From Muricauda sp. SCSIO 64092 (GTDB lineage: Bacteria; Bacteroidota; Bacteroidia; Flavobacteriales; Flavobacteriaceae), in contig NZ_CP095413.1 of NCBI RefSeq assembly GCF_023016285.1, positions 4,533,501 through 4,597,500 on the forward strand: 64,000 nt of DNA, written 5' to 3'. The notes beneath the pieces are model-generated. The model had not been told where the DNA came from. It did no database searches and worked only from the letters and a program-made list of their open reading frames with translations. This document shows positions 38,853 to 46,105 of this stretch, in pieces. The position numbers were made by a program, and so were the translations under genes. Each line of letters begins with the position of its first letter. Positions within the stretch are counted from its first letter, which is position 1.

Positions 38853-39683
38853 TTAGTTGTTTTTTTGTTCCAAGATTTGGGTTATTTGCTTTTCAAGTTT
38901 CTGGATATTCTCAAACAGCAACCGATTCTGTATTTTCAATTCCTTAATGCCCTCAAGTTTTTTTTCTTGTTGTATGCAGTACAAGGTCAACTCCTCAATC
39001 TTTTCCAACAAAAGCTTGTTCATTTCCCCCAGTTCAATACCATTTTCTTTCACTTCTTGGGCAGATGGAATATTGATAAGGTGGCCCTTTTCCTTGATGT
39101 GTTTTTCCACTTCTTGCAGCGTGGGGAGATCATAGTCTTCCTTAAAAACATAATCTGCCCAGCCGGTTTCTACTTTGATTTCTTCCGCAAGGATTTTGCC
39201 TTTTACCGCTAGTTTATAGGTACCGGGATTGGTGGTTCCAATGCCTAGATTGGAAAGGAAATAGGAGTTGGTTTTCCCGAATTCCCAGATTTGCTCAAAA
39301 TCGGCAAAGTCCACTTTATCTGTCGAATTGTTCCAGGCATGGTTATACCCTTTAAGTTTTCCATCCACATAATCAAGTTCCATGACCAATGCCGCTCCAG
39401 GACCCCAATTGGGAACAAACATGTTTTTATTCCCCAAACTGCCAATATCTCCATAACTGCTATAATCCAGAATAGCGTTACTGCCAATCCAACTGCTATT
39501 GGATAGCCCAAAATTTCCTAAGGTCAGGTATGATCCGACTCGTATTTGGGTCCCTCTGAAATCATCAGTTACCCAATTTCTTTGGAAATAGTGGTATTTA
39601 CTGTTTGTCCCTAGGGAATATAACGGAGTTTGAGCGCATACCCATATCGGGAAAAGCATGCTCAGTACGATAAAAGACTTCAT
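38853..39683 (-). CDS. fibre-like secreted protein 1 (tail-fibre/S74-like C-terminal module)
   Basis: Protein of 276 residues with signal peptide (MKSFIVLSMLFPIWVCAQ). A beta-rich N-terminal region contains GIGTTNPGTYKLAVKGKI. The conserved C-terminal module of about 110 residues has WADYVFKEDYDL, then a helix, then GHLINIPSAQEVKENGIELG and MNKLLLEKIEELTLY. A coiled coil closes it. The module recurs in five neighbouring genes. It is probably trimeric and resembles the chaperone region of phage tail spikes, but no S74 catalytic pattern is apparent. Last of the five before the RHS genes. Confidence 0.75.
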   Translation of the reverse strand: MKSFIVLSMLFPIWVCAQTPLYSLGTNSKYHYFQRNWVTDDFRGTQIRVGSYLTLGNFGLSNSSWIGSNAILDYSSYGDIGSLGNKNMFVPNWGPGAALVMELDYVDGKLKGYNHAWNNSTDKVDFADFEQIWEFGKTNSYFLSNLGIGTTNPGTYKLAVKGKILAEEIKVETGWADYVFKEDYDLPTLQEVEKHIKEKGHLINIPSAQEVKENGIELGEMNKLLLEKIEELTLYCIQQEKKLEGIKELKIQNRLLFENIQKLEKQITQILEQKNN

Positions 39684-40573
39684 TTTCTTAAGTGTTTAAT
39701 AGATTTTTTGATTTCTTCATTTTCCTTTTTTAATGCGATTACATAAAGGGTCAACTCCTCAATTTTTTCCAACAAAAGTTTGTTCATTTCTCCCAGTTCA
39801 ATCCCATTTTCTTCCACTTCTTGGGCAGTAGGGATATTGATGAGATGCCCTTTTTCTTGGATGTGTTGTTCCACTTCTTGCAAAGTGGGTAGATTATAGT
39901 CTTCCTTAAAAACATAATCTGCCCAGCCGGTTTCCACTTTGATTTCTTCTGCACGGATTTTTCCTTTTACGGCCAGTTTCCAATTACCTTCAATGGTTTT
40001 GGTCCCTATACCCACATTGCCATTTCCTATATTGATTACAAAGGTGTCCCATCGGTTCCCCCCTTGGGCGGAATGCCATGGGGCAATACCAAATTGGTTT
40101 TCCCCAAAGTTTTCCGAAAATCCCATATCCACACCGATGATATCCCCATCTTGTCGCAGTTGTATCATTGGGTTATCGGCTTCATTATTGTTATCGGTAT
40201 CCGCTTCCAATCTAAAAATGGCGTCCCCCGAAGTTCCACTACTCACATTAAATAGGCTCTTGGGTGTTGTTGTTCCAATCCCGATAAAGCCATTATTGTC
40301 CAGGGTTATCCCTTTTTCGGGGTTCACACCTTTGCTTAGGTGAAATGTTTTTTTCTGGTTATCGATCCATAATCTGGAGGTAATTTCTCCCGAATTTGTC
40401 CATAAATTAATTCCTTGTTCAGGCCCATTTCCATAGATTTGAAGTTTGCCGTGCGAAGGACTTGTGGTACCTATACCTGCGTTTCCATTAGGTGGGAAAT
40501 GATTTGTTTGAGCATTTATTAGATAGCTAAGTGCACATACCAGTAAGAGCATCATTCTTTTCATTCCATGCAA
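39680..40573 (-). CDS. fibre-like secreted protein 2
   Basis: Protein of 297 residues; signal peptide MHGMKRMMLLLVCALSYLIN (Met4 is an alternative start), repeated GIGTTSP/GIGTTTP motifs (near 34, 98) and the C-terminal module with WADYVFKEDYNLPTLQEVEQ. Overlaps gene 1 by 4 nt (ATGA) and gene 3 by 13 nt, so translation is probably coupled. Its N-terminal half differs from the other members except for the GIGTT repeats. Confidence 0.75.
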   Translation of the reverse strand: MHGMKRMMLLLVCALSYLINAQTNHFPPNGNAGIGTTSPSHGKLQIYGNGPEQGINLWTNSGEITSRLWIDNQKKTFHLSKGVNPEKGITLDNNGFIGIGTTTPKSLFNVSSGTSGDAIFRLEADTDNNNEADNPMIQLRQDGDIIGVDMGFSENFGENQFGIAPWHSAQGGNRWDTFVINIGNGNVGIGTKTIEGNWKLAVKGKIRAEEIKVETGWADYVFKEDYNLPTLQEVEQHIQEKGHLINIPTAQEVEENGIELGEMNKLLLEKIEELTLYVIALKKENEEIKKSIKHLRK

Positions 40574-41442
40574 TTTTGAATTAGTTTTTTCATTTCTTCC
40601 ATTGATTTTTGTTGTAGGGCCAACTCCTTTTCTATACTGCTGATCTTCGAATTTTTGGCGAGCAACAATTCTTGTTGTAAAATCATGTATAAAGTCAACT
40701 CCTCGATCTTCTCCAAGAGTTTCATGTCCATTTCGCCCAGTTGAATACCATTGGTCTCGAGTTCTTTGGCCGAGGGGATATTGGGCAAATGCCCGTGTTC
40801 TTGAATGTAATTTTGGACTTCTTCCAGGGATTTGAGGTCATACCCCTCCTTAAAGACATAATCCGGGGCGGGAACGGTAAGGTCTACCTGGACCTCTTCG
40901 GGATGGATATCCCCTTTTACGGCAAGTTTGGCATCTGGAGCAGTGGTGCCAATGCCTACATTGCCAAACTTATTTATGGTCATGTGGGTAATGGGATAGC
41001 CAATTATGGATGGCAAGGTTCCCAAACGAAGATTTCCCCTAACGCCATCAAAACGCACTTCGGCAGAATACTTATCGGGGTCTAAATCGGATGTGCCGTT
41101 AGGTTCATAAGAGTGGTAAAAATACAATATGGCGTGACCTCCCTGATGAAACGCCATGGAGTTACCAATCTGTAACTTATCCTGTGGGGAGGTTGTTCCA
41201 ATGCCGATATTACCACCAGATTTGACGGTCAACCATTCTTTGGTGGTAGTGGCATCTTCAAACACGCCCCAGCGATCACCCATAACCATACCACTGGCCC
41301 AAACACCGTTGGTTGAATTGCTTTGAAATAAGCTGACATTGTTGGGGGAATTTAAAACCAACTTTCGGTAGCTCTCGATCAAATCCTGCGCCGTCACTAT
41401 GGTGGAAAGCAAAAGTGACAGCATAAGGGAAAGCGTTTTCAT
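40561..41442 (-). CDS. fibre-like secreted protein 3
   Basis: Protein of 293 residues with signal peptide (MKTLSLMLSLLLSTIVTAQ), two GIGTTSP/APD motifs, and the module DYVFKEGYDLKSLEEVQNYI then GHLPNIPSAKELETNGIQLG. The C-terminal coding DNA is almost identical to that of gene 4 over about 200 bp and to gene 5 over the last part, a sign of recent duplication or gene conversion. It has a long terminal coiled coil. Confidence 0.75.
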   Translation of the reverse strand: MKTLSLMLSLLLSTIVTAQDLIESYRKLVLNSPNNVSLFQSNSTNGVWASGMVMGDRWGVFEDATTTKEWLTVKSGGNIGIGTTSPQDKLQIGNSMAFHQGGHAILYFYHSYEPNGTSDLDPDKYSAEVRFDGVRGNLRLGTLPSIIGYPITHMTINKFGNVGIGTTAPDAKLAVKGDIHPEEVQVDLTVPAPDYVFKEGYDLKSLEEVQNYIQEHGHLPNIPSAKELETNGIQLGEMDMKLLEKIEELTLYMILQQELLLAKNSKISSIEKELALQQKSMEEMKKLIQNCME

Positions 41443-42281
41443 AGTTTTGTTTTTAAGATTGATTCCAGTTTTTCGAATTTTCCCCCATATTCCCTATTCC
41501 TGTTTTCCAACTCAATTACATATAGGGTCAGCTCTTCAATCTTCTCCAAAAGCTTCATATTCATTTCGCCCAGTTCAATACCATTGGCCTCCAGTTCTAT
41601 GGCCGAGGGGATATTGGGCAAATGCCCGTGTTTTTTGATATAGTTTTGGACTTCTTCCAGGGATTTGAGGTCATACCCCTCCTTAAAAACATAATCGGGA
41701 GCGGGAACGGTAAGGTCTACCTGGACCTCTTCGGCATGGATATCCCCTTTTACGGCAAGCTTGGCGTCCGGGGCAGTGGTGCCGATGCCCACTTTGCCGT
41801 TATAGGCCAGATAGAGATCATTTTCCCCATAATTGATCCGTCCAAATTTCGCAGTTTCAATAACGGGATCCCCGCCATTGGGCAGTACGCCATCCAGAAT
41901 AACACCCCCTGTCCAGGCCGACTGATCCAAAAACACCTTTAGTTGGGGAATTGCCGCAGTAAAATTGACTTCCAAGTGGGCTTTTACCCCATCCGAGCTG
42001 ATACGGGCTTCTGACCAATGCCCACCGTCACTGAGGGAGACCAGATTGAGCCCTCCATAGGAAGACCATCCCTTAAACCATGAAATCTTGGCCACCCTTG
42101 GTTGGGAAGCGCCTCCTTGGGTCATCAGGACAACTTCGTTATAACCCCTGCCATAGGCACCATCCAATCGCGCCACCCGTTTCCATCCCGGTGCATCAAC
42201 CTCTACCGTTTTGTTGCTATGATGTTGTGGGAAAATACATTGGAACATAAGATAGGCTACCAATAGACATACATTTTTCAT
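41439..42281 (-). CDS. fibre-like secreted protein 4
   Basis: Protein of 280 residues; signal peptide (MKNVCLLVAYLMFQCIFPQ), an N-terminal region with RVARLDGAYGRGYNEVVLMT and the shared C-terminal module. Overlaps gene 3 by 4 nt and gene 5 by 4 nt. The N-terminal halves of this family differ, so the conserved module is probably the common assembly part and the front the functional part. Confidence 0.75.
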   Translation of the reverse strand: MKNVCLLVAYLMFQCIFPQHHSNKTVEVDAPGWKRVARLDGAYGRGYNEVVLMTQGGASQPRVAKISWFKGWSSYGGLNLVSLSDGGHWSEARISSDGVKAHLEVNFTAAIPQLKVFLDQSAWTGGVILDGVLPNGGDPVIETAKFGRINYGENDLYLAYNGKVGIGTTAPDAKLAVKGDIHAEEVQVDLTVPAPDYVFKEGYDLKSLEEVQNYIKKHGHLPNIPSAIELEANGIELGEMNMKLLEKIEELTLYVIELENRNREYGGKFEKLESILKTKL

Positions 42282-42673
42282 GGCTCGTTTGCTTTTAAGA
42301 GGTTCTCTAATTTTTTTAATCGTTTTTCTTGATGGTGGACCAAATTGTATAAAGCTGCTATTTGTCCATCCTTTAGAAGTAGTTTTTTCTCCTGTGACAA
42401 GATGTAAAGCATCAACTCCTCAATCTTCTCTAAGAGTTTCATGTCCATTTCGCCCAGTTGAATACCATTGGTCTCGAGTTCTTTGGCCGAAGGGATATTG
42501 GGCCTATCCGTATAGATATGACCAAGGGAGGTAATAAAAGATCCTAGTTCAATGGTTCCATGATTGGTGGTAAAGGTGTGTTTGGTAAATTCGTTGTAGG
42601 CGACCTGTGCGTTTGCCAAAAAGGACAAAAGCAAGGTGCCAATGGGCAGCACGGCCCGGTAGGTGGTTTTCAT
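42278..42673 (-). CDS. fibre-like secreted protein 5, internally deleted
   Basis: First gene of the operon, only 131 residues. It keeps the signal peptide (MKTTYRAVLPIGTLLLSFLANAQ), a short N-terminal part and the end of the C-terminal module from PNIPSAKELETNGIQLGEMD onwards, including the coiled coil. The part containing GIGTT, the DYVFKE strand and the GHL element is missing: HIYTDR runs straight into PNIPSA. The reading frame is intact, so it may still be made. C-terminal DNA matches gene 3. Confidence 0.7.
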   Translation of the reverse strand: MKTTYRAVLPIGTLLLSFLANAQVAYNEFTKHTFTTNHGTIELGSFITSLGHIYTDRPNIPSAKELETNGIQLGEMDMKLLEKIEELMLYILSQEKKLLLKDGQIAALYNLVHHQEKRLKKLENLLKANEP

Positions 42674-42751
42674 ATAGCGCGTTCTTCGTTAGGCGGATGA
42701 TTTTAAAAGAAAAATCGTTTATAAAAGAAAGATTAATCTTGTTAAATTTTT

Positions 42752-42765
42752 ATGATAAAAATCAT
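42752..42765. promoter_or_regulatory. CRP/FNR-like palindrome upstream of the fibre operon
   Basis: ATGATAAAAATCAT, a perfect palindrome with the TGAT-N4-ATCA core of CRP/FNR-family sites, centred 86 bp before the first fibre gene start. A second near-copy lies before the lipoprotein gene at 45883. Confidence 0.45.
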
Positions 42766-43109
42766 AATACCCTATTTTGTTTGTCGTCATCAAACTATCC
42801 TTTAACCAGTGTGAAGTAGCTCGGTTGCTTCGCTACGGTAATAGCAAAACTTTTAAAAGGGTAACACTGCAGCGGTACAACCCTATCGGCCTTTGGTGGT
42901 TGGATTTCCCGGTCGCTTCGCTCCTTCGAAATGACGCTCTCAACATAAAGGTCATTTCGAGCGTATGTGAGAAATCTCGATAACAACAAAACCAAAACTT
43001 ACGTCCATAGCTTCAACTAAACTTTTATGGTTTGTGATGCCCTGGCAGTACAGCCCTGTCTAGCTTTTTCGGGTATGGCGGGGCAGTGGATATAGCAGTT
43101 GAACCATGG

Positions 43110-43218
43110 TTTTACCGCCATGAACGTAAGGTTTTGGAAAGTTTAACCTAAAGTCTTGGAAAGATGAACTTAATGTCTTCGAAAGATGAACTTAAAGTCC
43201 TAAAGGGTTGAAGTTAGG
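43110..43218 (+). repeat. 22-bp imperfect tandem repeat, about five units
   Basis: Units begin at 43110, 43132, 43154, 43176 and 43198 (the last 21 bp) and contain the theme [TC]GAAAG-TGAACTTAA-G. No frame or promoter is recognised. Confidence 0.65.
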
Positions 43219-43384
43219 TTTTGGCAGCAGTACAACCCCGTTGGCCTTTGGTCGGTACTGCGGAGCAGCGTCATTGGAAGGTCCAAAACCTATTTTTTCC
43301 AGAGGTAATTTGTAAAACCCAAATTTCCAGGGATCTGCCTATAGGAAGAGGGGGGCTTTCTACAATAACAAGGATGTTGGAACT

Positions 43385-43416
43385 AAAAAACCCCGTAAAC
43401 TTTAATTTATGGGGTC
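43385..43416 (-). terminator. intrinsic terminator of tRNA-Lys
   Basis: On the minus strand CCCC, 16-nt loop, GGGG then a T-run, beginning 7 bp after the tRNA 3' end. Confidence 0.6.
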
Positions 43417-43422
43417 TTAAAG

Positions 43423-43495
43423 TGACCTGACTGGGGCTCGAACCCAGGACCCTCTCCTTAAAAGGGAGATGCTCTACCAACTGAGCTATCAGGTC
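43423..43495 (-). tRNA. tRNA-Lys(TTT)
   Basis: Complete cloverleaf on the minus strand: acceptor GACCTGA/TCAGGTC, discriminator A, D-arm AGCTCAGTTGGTAGAGC, anticodon stem TCTCC/GGAGA with loop CTTTTAA, so anticodon TTT. T-loop TTCGAGC. 73 nt including the discriminator. Confidence 0.96.
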
Positions 43496-43533
43496 ATTAA
43501 AAAAAAACGTAACCCCATTGGGTTAAGCGGGTG

Positions 43534-43563
43534 CAAATATACAATCCTAAATTTATTATTCAA
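43534..43563 (-). promoter_or_regulatory. promoter of tRNA-Lys
   Basis: Minus strand: TTG (complement of 43561-43563), 19-nt spacer, TATATTTG (complement of 43534-43541), followed by CACCCGCTT. The sequence from the -7 box through CGCTT is the same as in the rRNA promoter at 61568. Confidence 0.7.
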
Positions 43564-43613
43564 GTCATTTAATGATAAATTTGATGATTTAAGAAACATC
43601 ATAATCATAAGGA

Positions 43614-44129
43614 ATGAAAGTTGTTCTGTTGGGCTATATGGCAAGTGGAAAATCCAGTGTGGGTAGGGCATTGGCAAAACGGTTGGATCTTAGTTTTTTA
43701 GACTTGGACGAGGAGATTTCAAAGGCCGTGGAAATGGATATTCCTGAAATCTTTTCACGTAAAGGGGAGATTTTTTTTAGGAAGAAGGAGGCGGAGGTCT
43801 TGAAGGAAGTTTTGATGCATACCCCCAACATGGTCCTTTCGGTGGGAGGGGGCACCCCTTGTTATGGACGTAATATGGAACTGATCGACCAACTCAGTGA
43901 TCGGTCCTATTATTTAAAACTTTCCATTGGCAATTTGGTGCAACGGATTGTAAAGGAACGGGAACACCGGCCCCTGGTAAAGAATATTCCGGAAGCCGAT
44001 CTTCCCGAGTTTATTGGAAAACACCTTTTTGAACGATCTCCCTTTTATGCGTTGGCCACACGGACCATTGTTGGGGATCAAAAAACCTTGGATAAGGTAG
44101 TAAAAGAGATTGCGGATGACCTAGTCTAA
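43614..44129 (+). CDS. aroK: shikimate kinase AroK
   Basis: Phosphorylates shikimate in the chorismate pathway. The 171 residues contain the P-loop GYMASGKSS (8-16 approx.), the FLDLDEEI substrate-binding Asp, RKKEAEVL with the conserved Arg, and SVGGGTPC. Length is typical. It converges on the phosphoribosyltransferase gene, with 9 nt shared at the ends. A -7-like TAAATTTG occurs about 40 bp before the ATG. Confidence 0.93.
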   Translation: MKVVLLGYMASGKSSVGRALAKRLDLSFLDLDEEISKAVEMDIPEIFSRKGEIFFRKKEAEVLKEVLMHTPNMVLSVGGGTPCYGRNMELIDQLSDRSYYLKLSIGNLVQRIVKEREHRPLVKNIPEADLPEFIGKHLFERSPFYALATRTIVGDQKTLDKVVKEIADDLV

Positions 44130-44618
44130 ATACACGCGATACCTTTTTGAGGTAAAGTCCACCGTAATATGTTCATGTAGGGATGTGGACAGGGAGATAC
44201 CTTTATAATCCGCTTTTACCGGGTATTTTTTATGGTTCCTATTGACCAAAACAGCGGTTTTTAACTGCTTTAGCGGCGTTCTTAAAAAGTAATGGACCCC
44301 GTAGATCAAGGTGGTGCCGGAATTGAGAACATCATCGATCAATACCACACTTTTGTTTTTATAGGTGCTTTCGTCCAGGGAGGTTTCCACCCCACTTTCC
44401 AGGGGATTTTTTTTGTCCATGATCACCTTGCAGCGTGTGATGGTGGCATCGGTTACCCTATCCAATACCTGCGCGATCCGCTTTGCAAAAAGCACCCCGC
44501 CCCCTTCAATTCCAGCGATGATGATCTCCTTTTCATTGGGATTGGCCTCATAGATCTGATAGGCAATTCTATTGATGATATGCTGGATTTGCTCATGTCC
44601 TAGAATTTGGTTCGTCAT
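44121..44618 (-). CDS. type I phosphoribosyltransferase (PyrR-like)
   Basis: Protein of 165 residues from ATG 44618; the upstream Met at 44645 would overlap the previous gene and lacks conservation-like content. It has the PRPP-binding motif VVLIDDVLNSGTTLIYG and the GIEGGGVLFAKRIA loop. The pattern fits PyrR or a hypoxanthine/uracil PRTase. As no attenuated pyr operon is adjacent, I leave the substrate open. It follows the S4 protein gene closely. Confidence 0.8.
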   Translation of the reverse strand: MTNQILGHEQIQHIINRIAYQIYEANPNEKEIIIAGIEGGGVLFAKRIAQVLDRVTDATITRCKVIMDKKNPLESGVETSLDESTYKNKSVVLIDDVLNSGTTLIYGVHYFLRTPLKQLKTAVLVNRNHKKYPVKADYKGISLSTSLHEHITVDFTSKRYRVYLD

Positions 44619-44641
44619 GGTAACGCTTTTTTCAAAGGTAA

Positions 44642-45037
44642 TCAATCCGCTCCATCGGCCGTTTTAAAATCTTCGTCGGTGAGGTATTCGTCAATATCCC
44701 GTCTGTCCTTTTTTGTGGGTCTTCCCGTGCCTTTTTTCCGGTAATGGTCTTTGGCAAATTGCAGTAGTTCGTTGTGTTCAAATGCCTCTTTTGGGGTGGT
44801 GTCCTTGCGGTACAGTTCCACCAATTTTGCCCCAACACGGCTTTCCGGAATGTCCAATACCGTAAGTTGATAGTCGATCTGGTTTTTACGGACCGTGATC
44901 TTATCCATGGGGTAGACTTCCCTTGACGGCTTGACCACATCGCCATTAATCCGTACATGCCCCTTTTTGCAAACGGTGGTGGCCAGGTTCCTGGTTTTAA
45001 AATAGCGCGTGCACCAAAGATATTTATCGATACGCAT
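44642..45037 (-). CDS. S4-domain RNA-binding protein (Hsp15-like)
   Basis: Protein of 131 residues with an N-terminal S4 domain (MRIDKYLWCTRYFKTRNLAT and VRINGDVVKPSREV) and a basic C-terminal tail (HYRKKGTGRPTKKDRRDIDE). Hsp15 binds stalled 50S subunits and returns them to translation. An internal Met would also be compatible, but the S4 domain needs this start. Terminator and lipoprotein gene lie upstream. Confidence 0.88.
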   Translation of the reverse strand: MRIDKYLWCTRYFKTRNLATTVCKKGHVRINGDVVKPSREVYPMDKITVRKNQIDYQLTVLDIPESRVGAKLVELYRKDTTPKEAFEHNELLQFAKDHYRKKGTGRPTKKDRRDIDEYLTDEDFKTADGAD

Positions 45038-45063
45038 AAAAAAAGCCCTAATCTTTAGGGCTT
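45038..45063 (-). terminator. intrinsic terminator of the crystallin-like lipoprotein gene
   Basis: Minus strand: GCCCTAA, 3-4-nt loop, TTAGGGC then T-run; 23 bp after the stop codon of the gene at 45086. Confidence 0.85.
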
Positions 45064-45085
45064 AATATTAAAACATTTTTTTGAC

Positions 45086-45883
45086 TTAATTTGAAAGCTT
45101 GACGGAACTGATTCTATCCCTCCAATTTTTTCCAAAAAGCCCATTTCTAACTTGTCTAAGTTTGCGAAAACCTCGAACTTCTCCATTTCTTGCATCCAAA
45201 ACAATTGAACTGCCCCTGTGGTTAATATCTTCATAGAATCTAGCGAAGGCATCTCTCACCAATACAGATTCCATAATATCATTGGGGTTACTTCTGTTTG
45301 TCACAGTAGAGATTGGTCTATCTCCATAATGGCATATTACAGGTCCCTGGCCGGGAGCTAACAATGAACTGGACCAAGCGCTGGATGTGAAGTCATCCAG
45401 TCTCGTCTCCTGCAATCCATCTCCCGTTAAATAATGAGCGCAATTGCTAATCCAGTCAAATCTTTTTCTACTATCGTAGCAACAGTCATAGTACAATTCA
45501 AGATTAAATGATGTGAAAGGAAATGACTTAGCCGAAGTTGCACTTTCATTTTTGGTCGAACGCAAGGGATTTCCAATTTCCTGTAAATATGTATGCAACT
45601 CCAAATCATTTCTGAATAGAATGATGTTTGCATCATCCACAACATATTCGATATAATTTTCATTTTCGGATATAAAATGGTCTACCAGAATGGAATTTTT
45701 ATCTTCCAGAACTATTAATTCATCGGTTTCCGTTACTTCAAAATCCACTTTTAACGTTTTTCCATCCAGGGTATAGTGAATACTTTCAATGTTTGGATTT
45801 TCTTCAGAGGGGTTGTCCCCATCAGAAGTACAGGAGGCCAAAAGGACAAGCAGGGATGCGATAAGAATTTTTTTCATAATCAT
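45086..45883 (-). CDS. lipoprotein with C-terminal beta/gamma-crystallin-like domain
   Basis: Protein of 265 residues with signal and lipobox (LLVLLASC, Cys at about 18), then a beta-strand region and a middle part rich in cysteine (YYDCCYDSRKRFDWISNCAH). The last 55 residues, ARFYEDINHRGSSIVLDARN to DRISSVKLSN, have the pattern of a beta/gamma-crystallin or peptidase-inhibitor I36-like Greek-key motif (F-E-x2-x-x-G-S and D-x-ISSVK). Such domains bind calcium. Surface exposed and monocistronic. The domain call comes from motif recall. Confidence 0.6.
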   Translation of the reverse strand: MIMKKILIASLLVLLASCTSDGDNPSEENPNIESIHYTLDGKTLKVDFEVTETDELIVLEDKNSILVDHFISENENYIEYVVDDANIILFRNDLELHTYLQEIGNPLRSTKNESATSAKSFPFTSFNLELYYDCCYDSRKRFDWISNCAHYLTGDGLQETRLDDFTSSAWSSSLLAPGQGPVICHYGDRPISTVTNRSNPNDIMESVLVRDAFARFYEDINHRGSSIVLDARNGEVRGFRKLRQVRNGLFGKNWRDRISSVKLSN

Positions 45884-45934
45884 AAAATTTAAGATTTAAA
45901 GCATTAAAAATGTAGTTATTTTCGTACATAAATA

Positions 45935-45948
45935 GTGATAAAAATCAT
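45935..45948. promoter_or_regulatory. CRP/FNR-like site upstream of the crystallin-like lipoprotein gene
   Basis: GTGATAAAAATCAT, core TGAT-N4-ATCA, centred 59 bp before the ATG. On the minus strand a near-match to TAnnTTTG (TACATTTT, complement of 45907-45914) puts the site near -40, where class II activators bind. Confidence 0.45.
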
Positions 45949-46105
45949 AAAATAGAAATTTTTCTTATAGTATATGGAGAAAAAATTTCGTTTTTGATTA
46001 AAATTTTCTGTATGACTATACCATGCGTACACCCAATAAATGTTAATAAAACAAGCACAAGGTTTTGAAAATTGTATCTTAGGCCGCTTAAAAGATCGTA
46101 GAGGA

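Larger units (their letters stand above)
42674..43422. other. 749-bp gene-free region rich in repeats
   Basis: No credible gene. It contains an FNR/CRP-like palindrome (42752-42765), a GTAGC/GCTAC foldback (42813-42835), an inverted pair TCGAAATGAC/GTCATTTCGA (42927-42936 and 42951-42960), two related copies of a GCAGC-GTACAACCC-GGCCTTTGGT sequence (42870-42897, 43223-43250), and a 22-bp tandem repeat. The 3' part carries the tRNA-Lys terminator. This is typical intergenic clutter at the edge of an island. Confidence 0.55.

Noticed and set aside
38853..42673. Prophage tail-fibre region.
   Set aside because: No capsid, portal, terminase, holin or integrase gene; each protein has its own signal peptide and the RHS genes follow, so a cell-surface system fits better.
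42795..42995. A 66-codon frame in the repeat-rich region.
   Set aside because: It consists of palindromic intergenic repeats and has no sign of coding.
43110..43218. CRISPR array from regularly spaced repeats.
   Set aside because: The 22-bp units are directly adjacent with no spacers and no cas genes are present.
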